Source: Asterionellopsis glacialis
Lineage: Eukaryota; Bacillariophyta; Plagiogrammaphyceae; Rhaphoneidales; Asterionellopsidaceae
NCBI GenBank assembly: GCA_014885115.2
Contig: WKLE02001883.1
Location: forward strand, 1 to 13,176
DNA length: 13,176 bases
Direction: 5' to 3'
Positions 1-8,663 of this stretch are shown here, in pieces. A program made the translations under genes and the position numbers. The notes under the pieces are model-generated. The model had not been told where the DNA came from, did not search any database, and worked only from the letters and a program-made list of their open reading frames with translations. Each line of letters begins with the position of its first letter. The first letter of the stretch is position 1.

Positions 1-1002
1 GGCTGACCCGGCCGTACCGCTCATGACCCTGTCTTCATCAAAGAGCAGGTTCAAGAATACTCAAGACTGACTAGATATTTGTCAATTAAATTGGGAAATG
101 ATGCGACAGCATGCGACGATTGAATCCTACCTTCTAATGCATCTATTGCAAGCCAATTGTATGGTACTCCCAAATCAGTATGTTATGTCATGGTGCAAAC
201 CTTGCTAGAAGCACTATATAAACTCAAAACCAGCTTGGGATTGTTGGAAACATTTTATAAACATACCAGAGTCTCCCCAATTTATGGATCTGGCCAAGGT
301 AGTGGAAACTCTCCGGTCATTTGGGTATTTATTAGTAGCACACTTTTTGATTGTCATAATCAAGCAGCATGTGGTGCTTGCTTCACGTCAATTGATAACA
401 AATACACCATGTCTCTCAGTATTATAGGCTTCGTTGACGACAGTACCGGCTATTGTAATGCGACATACCCTACTGAAAATATCCAGCAAACATTTAAGAA
501 CATGGAACATGATGCAGAATTATGGAATAATTTACTTTGGCAATTGGGAGGAGACCTTGAATTATCTAAATGTCTCTATCACGTGTCTGATTTTGGCTTC
601 ACTCCTCAAGGAGAACCAGTGTTACATAACCACTTTCATGGAATGAAAATATCTGTTCCGTCAAATTTGGATGTTTGCAACCTCGTCATTTGCAGAAAAT
701 CTCCCTACACTGAACATGAAACATTAGGATGCTTCAAATCACCAAGCGGAAATCAAACATAACAACTCCTTACATTACATGAAAAAAGTAACAAACATCT
801 AACAATAGTGCTGTCCCGCCCACTCTTTTGTCAAGAGGCATGGACATATTATTTTGCTATCTACCTCCCCAGTATTGGATACTGCCTCCAAGTGAGTCAT
901 TTTACAGGAGAACACGCTTTGACCAACGTCCAACAAAAAATAACTCGAGCACTCCTGGCAAAAGCAGGTTTTAATTGCAACACAAAAAAGGCAATAGTAT
1001 TT
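1..1002 (+). pseudogene. Non-LTR reverse transcriptase palm domain, broken
   Basis: The RT would copy element RNA into DNA at a nicked target. Reading positions = 1 mod 3, motif A is N-D-A-T-A-C with its Asp codon at 100-102. Motif B is GSGQGSGNSP near 283-315. Motif C is FVDD at 430-441, so the catalytic aspartates of motifs A and C are still encoded. Three stops interrupt the frame. The TGA at 121 follows the motif A block where families of this kind usually carry Arg (CGA to TGA). The TAA at 760 interrupts a Gln-rich stretch (CAA to TAA). A TGA lies at 4. Reading continues past 760 through AWTYYFAIYLPSIGY into the region after the palm. The frame slips near 1002, where one base appears lost before the GGLDW block. 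There is no start codon because the domain is truncated by the window edge. Confidence 0.85.
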
Positions 1003-1739
1003 GTCCAAAATCCCTTGGAGGTCTTGACTGGTACTTACTGTACAACATACAAGGCATTGGCCAAATTACACTTTATCTTAAACATTGGTGGTCATGATCA
1101 TTTATCTCAAAACTTCTGCATATAAATTTCACATGGATGACGGCACAGATTGGAACCAGCTTTTCCCCATTAGAAAACACACACGTCTGATTACCACATT
1201 TAGAAACTAAATGGACTTCTTCCTTACAAGATTACCTCTGCACCTTTGACGGGATGATAAAACTTAATATTGCACAATGCATTAACCTGCAACGCCTAAA
1301 TGATCAATGCATCATGGATATAGTTCTCAAGGCACAACAGTTTAAATCACAAATAAATTACTGCCAATTGTACTTACAAGCAATAACACCATCTGACATC
1401 AAGAGCGCCACTGGCACTCATTTAAGACCGGAGATTAGAAAAGGAGACACAATTATCACATCTAGTAGATCTCAATGGAAACATTTCAAACAAGATAATC
1501 CCAATGAGACCTCATGGCAAACATGGAGACGCGCTTGCAAACTATTCTCCAAGAAAGATGGAAAACTTCATGAACCTTTGCTCAATTGGTTGTACACACC
1601 TGATAAGCTGCGACAAAGTTGGTTCAGTTACTGTGACAAAACTTCCAAGATATCATTCATTCATCTTCAAGACTGATACTACAAACACAAATCAAATTAA
1701 CAAGATATCTATTATCCCACACACAATACAACCAATTAT
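1003..1739 (+). pseudogene. RT thumb/linker region of the same LINE, frame-shifted
   Basis: After the slip at about 1002, the frame = 0 mod 3 gives GGLDWYLLYNIQGIGQ at 1017-1064, then LLHINFTWM at 1113-1139. A long helical-looking linker follows through 1254-1676. This is the region between the RT palm and RNase H. Stops at 1095, 1188, 1674 and 1698 interrupt it, but the reading clearly continues across each one without any indel. I recognise no further catalytic motif. The role is structural or connecting by position only. Confidence 0.7.
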
Positions 1740-2440
1740 TTGCCACCTTCAAGTGTTCCAGTAGATGTAGCACCGGTTGGAAAAAATTGGCGCATTCAAC
1801 AGCCTGTGCATTTCAGAGAAGTCACTAAGAGGGCAAATCCGACTGACTTCATACAATTTCTTCAACAACAACCAAAGTGGTCACATTCACTTCACTTTGA
1901 CCTCAAACTCAAAGTCTCCATATACTCTATTATCGCCTCAATAGAAAATGAGGAAGTCATTATCACAAGCAATAGATCAGTTTTGGACAAAGGCATCAGA
2001 ACATTTGGGTGGGTAGCAGCCTTGTCATCTGGCCAATGACTACTTTCTTGTGCAGGATGGGCTTATGGATGTTCACCAGGACCCTCAATGCATGCAGAGG
2101 CTTACAGCTTTTTGTCCTGGGTGCAATTTCTATACCTACTCCATAGATATCATACCATTGAGTGGCCCAAACATCTCCAATTGTATCAGTACACAGACAG
2201 CGAATCTTTATTAATCCGTATTAAGAACTTGCAAGAACAAGAAACTAAGCCACCAAATGCAACTCTCCTTGAAGACTGGGATATTGTGCACATGATAGTA
2301 GAAACTCTGTATCAGCTTCCCTGTTATGAACTCCACCATGTTTAAGGCCACCAAGATGAGCAAGTACAGGTTACTGATTTACCCCTGCCAGCACAACTCA
2401 ATGTAAAGGCTGATCATCTTGCAGGAGCTATGTACCAACT
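1740..2440 (+). pseudogene. RNase H domain of the LINE, first catalytic Asp changed
   Basis: RNase H removes the RNA strand of the RNA-DNA hybrid and normally uses D-E-D-D. Here the first acidic position, before GIRTFGWV, reads S-N-R-S with AAT at 1971-1973, where Asp is expected. The Glu (HAEAYSFLSW) is at 2097-2099, the Asp of YTDSESLL at 2196-2198, and the last Asp of NVKADHLAG at 2412-2414. GHQD directly after the stop at 2343 is the usual block before the last Asp. Stops at 2037 (TGA) and 2343 (TAA) break a frame that otherwise runs unbroken. The Asp-to-Asn change is one G-to-A and would abolish activity even without the stops. Confidence 0.82.
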
Positions 2441-3451
2441 ACGGCATCCTCACAATATATCCAAAGTCATTCAGTTTCCAACAAACCCAGCTCAACTCAA
2501 CATTGCTAATGTCACGTGTAACGGGAAATATCCTTTACAGATATGCAATGCACACCATGCTCCAGAACTTGAAGCATACATTATGGAACTGCAGTCCATC
2601 ACTAAACACCAATTTCAGCTGATTAACCAGAAAGCATTGTCAACAGTTATTGCCACGATGGCACCAAGGCACCCAATTTTGATCAAACTTATCCATTCCC
2701 ACTTACCTCTAAATACAGTAACATCTCGCTATGACAAAAGAACAACAGCAATATGTCCGGGCTGCGACTTTGTACATCACTTTCAATGTGACAACATAGA
2801 ACTAGCCCAATCTTGGAAGAGTTTATTGCAAAAGCTAGGATCCACCTGTGACCAGATATCTTCTGACCCTTGCTTACAAGATACATTGTTATATGGCTTA
2901 GATAGGTTCTTTGGTAATCAGCACTCAACACCTTCAACACTCATCAAAGAAGTGTATGACTTACAGTCCGAGATAGGTTGGATCCAAATTATACAGGGTC
3001 GTTTTGTCTTAAGATGGACCGAGCTCCAAACTAAACATTATGCAAGCCAACATAAGACCAAACACAATGGACAATCATGGATGACTACAATGGACAATCA
3101 TGGATGACTACAATGATCAAGATCATCTTTACATGGTATGTATCATACTGGAAAATACGCAATTCATGCAAGCATGGCAAAGACATGTCCCAACAGGCAT
3201 TCATTAAGAAAACCAGAATACTGGAAGAAATGAAATCAGTCTACACCTTAAAACACCAAGTACTTTCCCGAGATAAATCAATCTTTTTCAATTCCTTAGA
3301 AGAAAACATTCAACATAAAACGACCAACCAAATGCAGAATTGGTTAACAGTTTGGTATCCCACTATTATACAGAGTGTGAATCATGCAAAGTCATGGGCA
3401 ATCAAAGGCATTCAAACAATTAATCACTATTTCCAATTCCAACCGGGCTGA
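2441..3451 (+). pseudogene. C-terminal region of the LINE polyprotein with Cys/His motif
   Basis: This continues the RNase H frame. A compact Cys/His cluster CPGC...HHFQC is encoded at 2754-2789 and resembles the zinc-binding tail found after RT/RNase H in many non-LTR elements. The frame then meets a perfect 23-bp tandem duplication at 3065-3110. Because 23 is not a multiple of three, the upstream frame terminates at once. The second repeat copy carries the reading in frame = 2 mod 3 through WYVSYWKIRN to a TGA at 3449-3451. That last TGA is probably the natural stop, since only about 100 bp of untranslated sequence and the tail follow. The likely role is nucleic-acid binding, inferred from the motif and position. 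Confidence 0.7.
3065..3110 (+). repeat. Perfect 23-bp tandem duplication inside the LINE ORF
   Basis: Two identical 23-bp copies (3065-3087 and 3088-3110) start CAATGGACAATC and are followed by a partial third start, CAATG. The duplication adds 23 bp and shifts the frame. The copies show no differences, so it is younger than most of the point decay around it. Confidence 0.95.
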
Positions 3452-3554
3452 ATAATAATCAATTTCAACAAATTAACTTGATGGTTCCGGCTGTCGTTGC
3501 GAGTAGAATTGGTTTCTATGGTTATCAGTAGCTGCAGCAATTAATAAATAGAAC
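3452..3554 (+). other. LINE 3' untranslated region
   Basis: About 100 bp of non-coding sequence lies between the last stop and the (ATT)n tail. I see no clear hairpin or polyadenylation signal beyond AATAAT/AATAAA-like runs near 3451 and 3543. Confidence 0.5.
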
Positions 3555-3572
3555 ATTATTATTATTATTATA
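3555..3572 (+). repeat. (ATT)n microsatellite tail of the LINE
   Basis: Five ATT units plus a partial one lie about 100 bp after the final stop. Several non-LTR families end in a short tandem repeat rather than poly(A), so I take this as the 3' end of the element. An independent microsatellite is the alternative. Confidence 0.65.
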
Positions 3573-3659
3573 GAAAAAGATAGTGTTACTCCAAATACAT
3601 TGGTTCAACCACCAATCACATTGAACAAAGAAAACTGTCCTACACCAATTGAAACAAGT
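3573..3659. other. Short spacer between LINE tail and family-X LTR
   Basis: There is nothing recognisable here. It is probably the genomic flank shared by the two insertions. Confidence 0.4.
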
Positions 3660-4063
3660 TGCAGTAGGCAAGCCCTGTACAAGACATGACTCCCATACAC
3701 ATGATGCCAATCAACCATACTGCAGACATACCGTGAAGCAATTATGTCACTGACAAAGCACGTACAGTGACACTCTGCATCTGCACATCTCCAGTTGTGA
3801 TGCATCACATTGGAACATGGTGACATGCCATCAATCTGTGGCAGTATGACTGACTCAAGTTGTGACACCAAACAGGTGATCCATTCGCTGCCTAGGGGGG
3901 TTTGGTTCATATGGTTAAACCAAACCCCACCAGACACAAACCCTAAGTGGATCCTGTACATAAAATAGGTGTCAAAGACTAACCAGTTGATTGGTGTTTG
4001 TTTTTAGTCCTAGTTTAAATAGCTCATACTTGTTTCACTCTAACAAAATCTACTCCTTTTTCA
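3660..4063 (+). repeat. Family-X 5' LTR, copy A
   Basis: The LTR begins TGCAGTAGGC and ends TTTTTCA, aligning along its length with the LTRs at 8408-8703 and 11546-11910. The start is fixed by alignment with the 3' LTR, where TGCAATAGGC directly follows a purine-rich tract. Blocks shared with the other copies, in order, are TGACACCAAACAGGTGATC (3863-3881), a hairpin (3897-3928), AAATAGGTGTCAAAGAC (3963-3979) and a TATA-like CTAGTTTAAATAG (4010-4022). It is the most diverged of the three copies. A gag start follows downstream, so this is a 5' LTR. Confidence 0.75.
3897..3928 (+). promoter_or_regulatory. LTR hairpin, copy A
   Basis: Perfect 11-bp arms GGGGTTTGGTT (3897-3907) and AACCAAACCCC (3918-3928) enclose a 10-nt loop. 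The outer pairs differ from those of the other X LTRs but remain complementary. Confidence 0.75.
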
Positions 4064-4154
4064 TAATTGTTGTCAGCATGGTGCATAGTTTTAACACTCC
4101 ACACAAAAAGTGGTAAGTATCTAACAACTATCATTTTTATTCTGTTGACTCACC

Positions 4155-4433
4155 ATGAAGGGCATTGTTCCCAACCAAGGCAATGGTTAGAGCTACCTGT
4201 CTCCTCCAATCCAGCTCAAAATTCAAAGTACAGGAGAAAAGAAACTGATTAAGGCAAAGTATACAAAAATCAGTCTGTTATCCAATCCCAGGGATCAAAA
4301 CTTGGAGGAGAAATTCACTATGGAGTTCCTGTACTTTGAACATGGGTCTCCTAGGGAATTACTGGATTGGTTCAACAATCTAGACCAACTGATTTGTGTA
4401 CAGCAGATTACATCTGGGAGCGCAATAATTTCT
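4155..4433 (+). pseudogene. Family-X gag fragment, copy A
   Basis: This is the N-terminal part of a gypsy-type Gag (capsid precursor). The ATG at 4155 matches the start of the gag at 8809. The TAG at 4188 falls where the other copy has CAG (Gln in GNGQSY), a C-to-T change. Reading continues through ISLLSNPRDQN and SPRELLDWFNNLDQ, nearly identical to the second copy. Homology fades after about 4433, so roughly the first 95 residues remain. The rest of this element is missing and AT-rich sequence takes over. Confidence 0.8.
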
Positions 4434-5325
4434 GGAATTTTAAATTCTATTTAAATGTTTTTCGAAAATTTATTGACCTTTCAACTTACCAGATTAAACT
4501 GCTTCATTTCTACATTTTAGTCCCTGCATTTCTCCACTGCATTTGAAATTCCAAATTGTTACATTTCCGCTGTCCTATCAAAATTTGTACATTAACTATT
4601 TCAGAATTTCCCCATCAAATTCATATTTCAAGTTGCGTTTTGTAGTATTTTCAATTTTTTAGTGATATGTTCTTTTCCACTTTTCTCATTAAATTGTTTG
4701 TCTGTCCTTAGTCAAATTATCACTTGAAATGTCATCCCCAATTGGTAGATACTTCATGCAATATAACACAGTAAAAAACAACTGTCATTGTCCTGTCTTC
4801 TTCTTTCAATAGTTGTAACTGCAAGCAACAGTTGATGCGGGTTACTCTCTCTCATCATTTTGTTTTTCATCTAATTTATTTAGTATTTCAGCCTCCGCCA
4901 TGGGAAGAAGGGCTAATGACAACAAAGATTGTGGATGTACCTTTTGTATCAAATGTCCATTGCAGCTAAGTGATAATGAACTCCAAGACAGATACCTTCA
5001 AGCAAGAAAAAGAAAGCTTGTTCAAGAAGCAAAATGTGCTGCAAATTAATGTAAAAGAAGGTAATGTCTTGTCAATCAAGACCTAATTTTATGCAAAGTG
5101 ATCCTATTTTTTATGCAAATGTTTCTAAAAAACAATATACGTAGAATATTTATGAATCACAACATATTTATTTCTTCCCTTCCCAGTGCTTAAGGAATTT
5201 TTTGAACATCAAATCGAAATACTGGTTTTCTGGTTTTGTTTGATTGCTGGTTCTTGTTACTGTTCTTTTAGGTTTTGCCAAAAGAAGGTATCTTTCACAA
5301 ATAATTTTTGGATAAAGGGTAAAGG
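4434..5325. other. AT-rich spacer, no recognised element
   Basis: About 890 bp of AT-rich sequence with pyrimidine tracts. The only notable item is the small ORF at 4900-5049. No similarity to the X, Y or LINE sequences was seen. Confidence 0.5.
4900..5049 (+). CDS. Small hypothetical protein with a Cys cluster
   Basis: A 49-residue ORF begins at an ATG in a favourable context (CCGCCATGG) just after a pyrimidine-rich stretch ending TATTTCAG, which looks like a splice acceptor. It encodes DCGCTFCIKCP (CxC, then two CxxC steps), then a charged Gln/Lys/Arg-rich helix-like tail, and stops at TAA. The Cys cluster could bind metal. I do not recognise a family. It may be an exon of a host gene, a remnant of another element, or chance. 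It has no partner exon that I can identify. Confidence 0.25.
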   Translation: MGRRANDNKDCGCTFCIKCPLQLSDNELQDRYLQARKRKLVQEAKCAAN

Positions 5326-5595
5326 TGAAGTACACTCCCTGTAGGACCCTATTGAGGATGGCTGATTGATATGGGGACAAGCAGACAGACTCCAGAAACT
5401 TAACATTTACTAAACTTTCCTGATTCTTTACTTCTTACTAAATTGCCGGATCTTCTCTGGATTAAATTAGGCTCATAATTTCCATCACCAAATAAAAGTC
5501 TTCTCTTTTCTTTCGTGTGTCAATTGTCTGATAGTTGTGTTGTGCCACCGTTGACACTAGCAACATAGGGCATAGTAATGTTACTCCCTCTTTCA
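5326..5595 (+). repeat. Family-Y LTR, copy Y1 (5' LTR of left copy)
   Basis: It starts TGAAGTACACTCCC and ends CCCTCTTTCA, so it has TG...CA ends with a short terminal inversion. The same sequence, inverted, occurs at 8124-8407 and 11926-12200. It is followed at once by about 20 bp of leader and the gag ATG at 5616, which fixes its orientation. The leader is unusually short, so the primer-binding site is unclear and the true LTR end could be a few bases earlier. Confidence 0.75.
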
Positions 5596-5615
5596 GAGGA
5601 TTCTAACTCAAAAAC

Positions 5616-6530
5616 ATGAAGACCTTTTACTCCTCTACTGAGTTTCAGAAGAAAGCCCAGGAGTTGAGTCAACAGAAACAAAGAAGGAGAGGTCAAAGTC
5701 AAAAGACAATGACAAGGATGTATATAAGACCATTGAGTTCTGCATCAATCCCTCTGACAAAGGCTCAGATTCTGAGACCATCAAAAAGAGAGTCAAACAG
5801 TTTGAGGATGGATCTGCTGAAGAGTAGATCCAGTGGAGGATTGAGTTTGCTGAGGTAGAGTGGGATTATTCCCTTGCCAAAGTCTCATCCAAAACTTCCA
5901 TGGCCCTCACCCTTTTGAAGGGCAGAGCAAGGCAGCTGTTTCAAGCAGCCAATGCCAATCCCAGAGCAAAAATGCAAGTCTCAAGAAACCAGTTCAGAAA
6001 GATCCTGAAGCTCTCTTTGAACTGGTACTTAGCAAAAATAGGTGAGAATTTTGTCTCATCTAGGCATGCAGCAAGGTGCCAGAAGAACTATCATTGCTAT
6101 CACTTGGTGATGACTGATGACTTCATGTTGCAAGAGTTCAATGCAAGGCTTTGCCAGTTGAATGATTATTTGCTGTATTTTCCAATGGATCACAATGGCA
6201 AAACCATTCAAAAATTCAACAATGATAGAGCAAAACCACTTATGTGGCAATCTGCCCTACTTGCTAGCAACCTCAATCTGCATGATCTATTGAGGGAAGA
6301 TACTGTGGACTACTTCAAGAAGTTACAGCTTTGTGATAATATTGATCCTCAACTTGCGAAGTCCAAAAAACCTACCAAGTCCAAAGAAACTTGCAAGCAT
6401 GAATGACAGGAAAAGAATTCAGATCGCACTAACAACCAATCAAAAGTACCAGTGCACTCATAAGTGGTGCAGCAACTGCTGTATGAACAACCATAACACC
6501 TCTGAGTGTACTGCAGACAAGTCAAAAAAG
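5616..6530 (+). pseudogene. Family-Y gag with CCHC zinc knuckle, left copy
   Basis: A gypsy-type Gag. The start MKTFYSSTEFQKKAQELSQQ at 5616 is shared with the inverted copy at 8101. A deletion of about 37 bp near 5660, relative to that copy, shifts the frame. The reading resumes in frame = 2 mod 3, with a TAG at 5825 where the other copy has TGG (Trp), and runs to 6406. The capsid part includes MALTLLKGRARQLFQAANA and MTDDFMLQEF. A second slip near 6400 moves to frame = 0 mod 3, which encodes a nucleocapsid zinc knuckle C-x2-C-x4-H-x4-C at 6468-6509 followed by Lys-rich sequence. An in-frame loss of about seven residues near 6230 is also seen relative to the other copy. Confidence 0.82.
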
Positions 6531-7318
6531 AAGGGTTCTGGTAAATCCAAGACATACATGCAGGAACAGCTAAACGTGATGATTAGCTCACTCAAACTAT
6601 CAAAGGAAAGTAAGAAAAAGAAATGTAAAGTGCAGTACGAATTGGATTCTTCATCTGATAATGAACCAAGCTCATATTTTACTCAACATAGTAAAATTAA
6701 ATGTAAAAATAGTAGTGAAAATTTTAGTGACTATTTTATGCCTACTTCCTGTACCAACTCAAACCTTTTCCCAACCATAGAACAATTGTATAATATTCTG
6801 CATAGTCAGTGTAAAGCAAAAAAGCAAAAATCTACACATCCCACTACTGAAGTAGTAGGCAAGGTAATAAACCGGGATGGCAAGCTTGTTCCTATACAGA
6901 TCCTACTTGACACCGGTACTACCGCAACAATCATCCTAGGGAATTTTGTCAAATGGGGGAAGGCCAATACATACAAAAACCCTATGCCTACGCAGTAGTC
7001 CACCATAGGTGGTAACTTTATCACTAAATGGAAAGTGTAAATGCAATTCACACTCCCGGAGTTCACTGACAAGAAGACCATAGTTTGGTATTGCCACATC
7101 GATGAACGAACACACCAAGCAGATGCTCAGTATGACATGATTGTTAGAACCAATCTCATGCAGGCCACGGGCCTGATATTCATTTTAGCATGCAAACTAT
7201 TCACTGGGAAGGTTACAAACTACCAATGAAACACCACAACAAGGTTTCAAACCCTGAAGGCATGGAAGCAATCTACCATTTGGCTGTCCAGCCATCTGTT
7301 CTCAAGGAAGCAGAAATA
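6531..7318 (+). pseudogene. Family-Y aspartic protease region, broken and truncated
   Basis: The retroviral-type aspartic protease matures Gag-Pol. In the frame of the zinc knuckle, the active-site block ILLDTGTTATII has DTG at 6909-6917. After stops at 6996 (TAG) and 7038 (TAA) the same frame continues with the C-terminal part of the domain, including AQYDMIV near 7124-7144. A slip near 7200 moves to frame = 2 mod 3 (WEGYKLPMK, then LKEAEIHQ). The reading ends abruptly near 7318, where sequence of the opposite-strand copy begins. The linker from 6540 to 6830 is Ser/Lys-rich and poorly conserved. RT, RNase H and integrase of this element are missing. Confidence 0.75.
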
Positions 7319-7319
7319 C

Positions 7320-8101
7320 ACCAATCATGTTATCACGTACCTCTAACTTCTCTAAGTAGTCCACGGTATCCTCCCACAAGAGATTGTGAGGGTCAAGGTT
7401 GCTAGCAATTAGGGCGGATTGCCACTTAAGTGATTTTGCCCAATCCAAGATGTCCACAAGTTCGTCATTATCAAATTTTCAAACTTTTTTACCATTGTGA
7501 TCCATGGAAGAATATAGCAAATATTTGTTCAACTGGCGAAGCCTTGCGACAAACTCTTGCAACATGAAGTCATCGGTCATTGCTAGGTGATAGCAAAGGT
7601 AGTTCTTCTGGTGCCTTGCTGCATGCCTAGAAGAGAAAAAATTCTCATCTACGTCCTTCAGTACCAATGCAAAGACCTGTTCAGGATCTTTTTGGGCTGA
7701 CTGGCATTTTTGCTCTGGCAATTGGCATTTGCTGCTTGGAACAGCTGCATTGCTCTACCCTTCAAAAAGGTGAGGGCCATGGAGGTTTTGGATGAGGCTT
7801 TGGTGAGAGGGTAATCTCTCTCAACCTCAGCAAATTCAATCCTCCATTGGATCCACTCTTCAGCAGATTCATCCTCAAATTGTTTGACCCTTTTCTCAAT
7901 TGGTTCAGAGTCTGAACCTTCATCAGAGGGATCAATTTGAACCTTGATGGTCTTGTAGGAATCTTTGTTGTCATCTTTTGACTTTGACCTCGCCTTCTTT
8001 GTTTTCACAAAAGGGATTGCAGGAAGATTCAGCAGAGTCTGCTGTTGACTCAACTCCTGAGCTTTCTTTTGAAACTCAGTAGAGGAGTAAAAGGTCTTCA
8101 T
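7320..8101 (-). pseudogene. Family-Y gag, right copy (inverted)
   Basis: The ATG is the complement of 8099-8101. It has the same MKTFYSSTEFQKK start as the left gag, and it retains the segment (PAIPFVKTKKARSKS) that the left copy lost. It reads 147 residues, with an acidic linker SDEGSDSEP and the MALTFLKGRAMQLFQAANA capsid block. A slip near 7700 then changes frame, and reading continues through SSRHAARHQKNY, MTDDFMLQEF and a stop at about 7479-7481. The same frame goes on to WQSALIASNL and EDTVDYLEKLE, ending near 7320-7335. The zinc knuckle and everything beyond are missing. It is the better preserved of the two Y gags but clearly non-functional. Confidence 0.82.
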
Positions 8102-8123
8102 GTTTTTGAAAGTTAATTACCTC

Positions 8124-8407
8124 TGAAAGAGGAGGGAGTAATGTTACTATGCCCTATGCCGCTAGTGTCGACGGCAGCACAACACAACAATCAGACAATC
8201 AACACACAAAAGAAAAGAAGACTTTTATTTGGTGATGAAAATTATAAGCTAGTTTAAAGGTCTAGTTTTAAGCTGGAGAAATCCGGCAATTTGGTAAGAA
8301 GTAAATATACAGGAAATTTTAATAAATGGTAATTTCTTGTGAGTCTGTCTGCTTGCCCATGCATCAATCATCCATCCTCAAGAGTGTCCTACAGGGAGTG
8401 TACTTCA
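8124..8407 (-). repeat. Family-Y LTR, copy Y2 (5' LTR of right copy)
   Basis: This is the reverse complement of the Y1 LTR, with ends TGAAGTACACTCCC (at 8407, minus) and CTCTTTCA (at 8124). The leader to gag is 22 bp. Its outer edge at 8407/8408 cuts into a family-X LTR: the roughly 95 bp of X sequence expected to the left (compare 3660-3754) is gone. Confidence 0.75.
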
Positions 8408-8437
8408 AAAGCACGTGCGGTGATGCTTCACAGCAGC

Positions 8438-8480
8438 ATGACTCCAAGCGTGATGCATGGCAGTATGACTCCAAGCGTGA
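8438..8480 (+). repeat. 16-bp direct repeat in X LTR copy C
   Basis: ATGACTCCAAGCGTGA occurs at 8438-8453 and 8465-8480, a 27-bp period. Such short repeats in the 5' half of an LTR often act as enhancer-like units. Copies A and 3' carry only a single degenerate version. Confidence 0.6.
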
Positions 8481-8522
8481 CACCAAACAGGTGATCTGGC
8501 GGACTCTCATTGGCTGCATTGG

Positions 8523-8554
8523 AGAGTTTGGTTCACAAGATAAAACCAAACTCT
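8523..8554 (+). promoter_or_regulatory. LTR hairpin, copy C
   Basis: Perfect 11-bp arms AGAGTTTGGTT (8523-8533) and AACCAAACTCT (8544-8554) enclose a 10-nt loop. Confidence 0.75.
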
Positions 8555-8650
8555 GCTGGAACCGAACACTAAGTAGATTGGCCGTAGGATCAGGTACAAG
8601 AAATAGGTGTCAAAGACAAAATGGTGAATTGGCAAGTGATTTTTTTAAAA

Positions 8651-8663
8651 CTAGTTAAAATAG
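8651..8663 (+). promoter_or_regulatory. TATA-like element of the X LTR
   Basis: CTAGTTAAAATAG, matched at 11859-11871 and, with one change, at 4010-4022. It lies near the 3' end of the LTR, as a U3 TATA box would before a short R-U5. Promoter function is inferred only. Confidence 0.3.

Larger units (their letters stand above)
1..3572 (+). mobile_element. 5'-truncated, decayed non-LTR (LINE-type) retrotransposon
   Basis: One element can be followed from the left edge to the (ATT)n tail: RT palm, thumb/linker, RNase H, C-terminal Cys/His motif, short 3' untranslated region. Nearly all of it lies in two frames (positions = 1 mod 3 to about 1002, then = 0 mod 3 to about 3100), joined by a single-base slip. 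A third frame follows a 23-bp duplication at 3065-3110. In-frame stops lie at 4, 121, 760, 1095, 1188, 1674, 1698, 2037 and 2343. The 5' part (endonuclease, any ORF1) is outside the window. RT followed by RNase H is known from I-like and related clades. The clade here is not fixed by sight. The element is surely inactive. Confidence 0.85.
3660..4433 (+). mobile_element. Truncated family-X Ty3/gypsy element A (LTR + gag start)
   Basis: A 5' LTR, a leader of about 90 bp and a gag fragment are present. The leader contains ATTGTTGTCAGCAT, shared with the leader near 8717; it might include the primer-binding site, but I could not match it to a tRNA. The 3' part, including pol and the 3' LTR, is absent, so no target duplication can be judged. 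Confidence 0.75.
5326..7318 (+). mobile_element. Family-Y gypsy element, left copy (LTR-gag-protease), 3' truncated
   Basis: 5' LTR, gag and protease remain in the expected order on +. It ends against the inverted right copy at about 7318. There is no 3' LTR in the same orientation. Confidence 0.78.
5326..8407. repeat. Large imperfect inverted repeat made by two Y copies
   Basis: The left arm, about 5326-6345 (LTR + gag on +), pairs with the right arm, about 7320-8407 (LTR + gag on -). The loop of about 1 kb, 6346-7319, holds the zinc knuckle and protease of the left copy. Arms differ by a 37-bp and a 21-bp indel and many substitutions. Confidence 0.8.
7320..8407 (-). mobile_element. Family-Y gypsy element, right copy (LTR-gag), 3' truncated
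   Basis: LTR and gag on the minus strand, truncated at about 7320 against the left copy. With 5326-6345 it forms the arms of a large inverted repeat. Confidence 0.75.

Noticed and set aside
1..3107. Alternative genetic code explaining the in-frame stops
   Set aside because: All three stop codons occur at unrelated positions, together with frameshifts and lost catalytic residues, which is plain decay.
1..3451. RT as part of a retron, diversity-generating retroelement or other defence system
   Set aside because: The RT is followed by thumb, RNase H, a Cys/His tail and a repeat tail in LINE order, with no template repeat or ncRNA of those systems.
3605..3961. 118-residue minus-strand ORF
   Set aside because: It lies mainly inside X LTR copy A on the antisense strand and shows no motif; it is not open in the other LTR copies.
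6333..6406. Gag frame overlap as a programmed frameshift
   Set aside because: The zinc knuckle on the far side belongs to Gag itself, and other random slips occur in the same element, so this is a mutation.
8326..8658. 110-residue + ORF across the Y2/X junction, similar to one at 11602-11865
   Set aside because: The resemblance comes from the shared LTR sequence, not from a conserved protein. Frames start in different elements.
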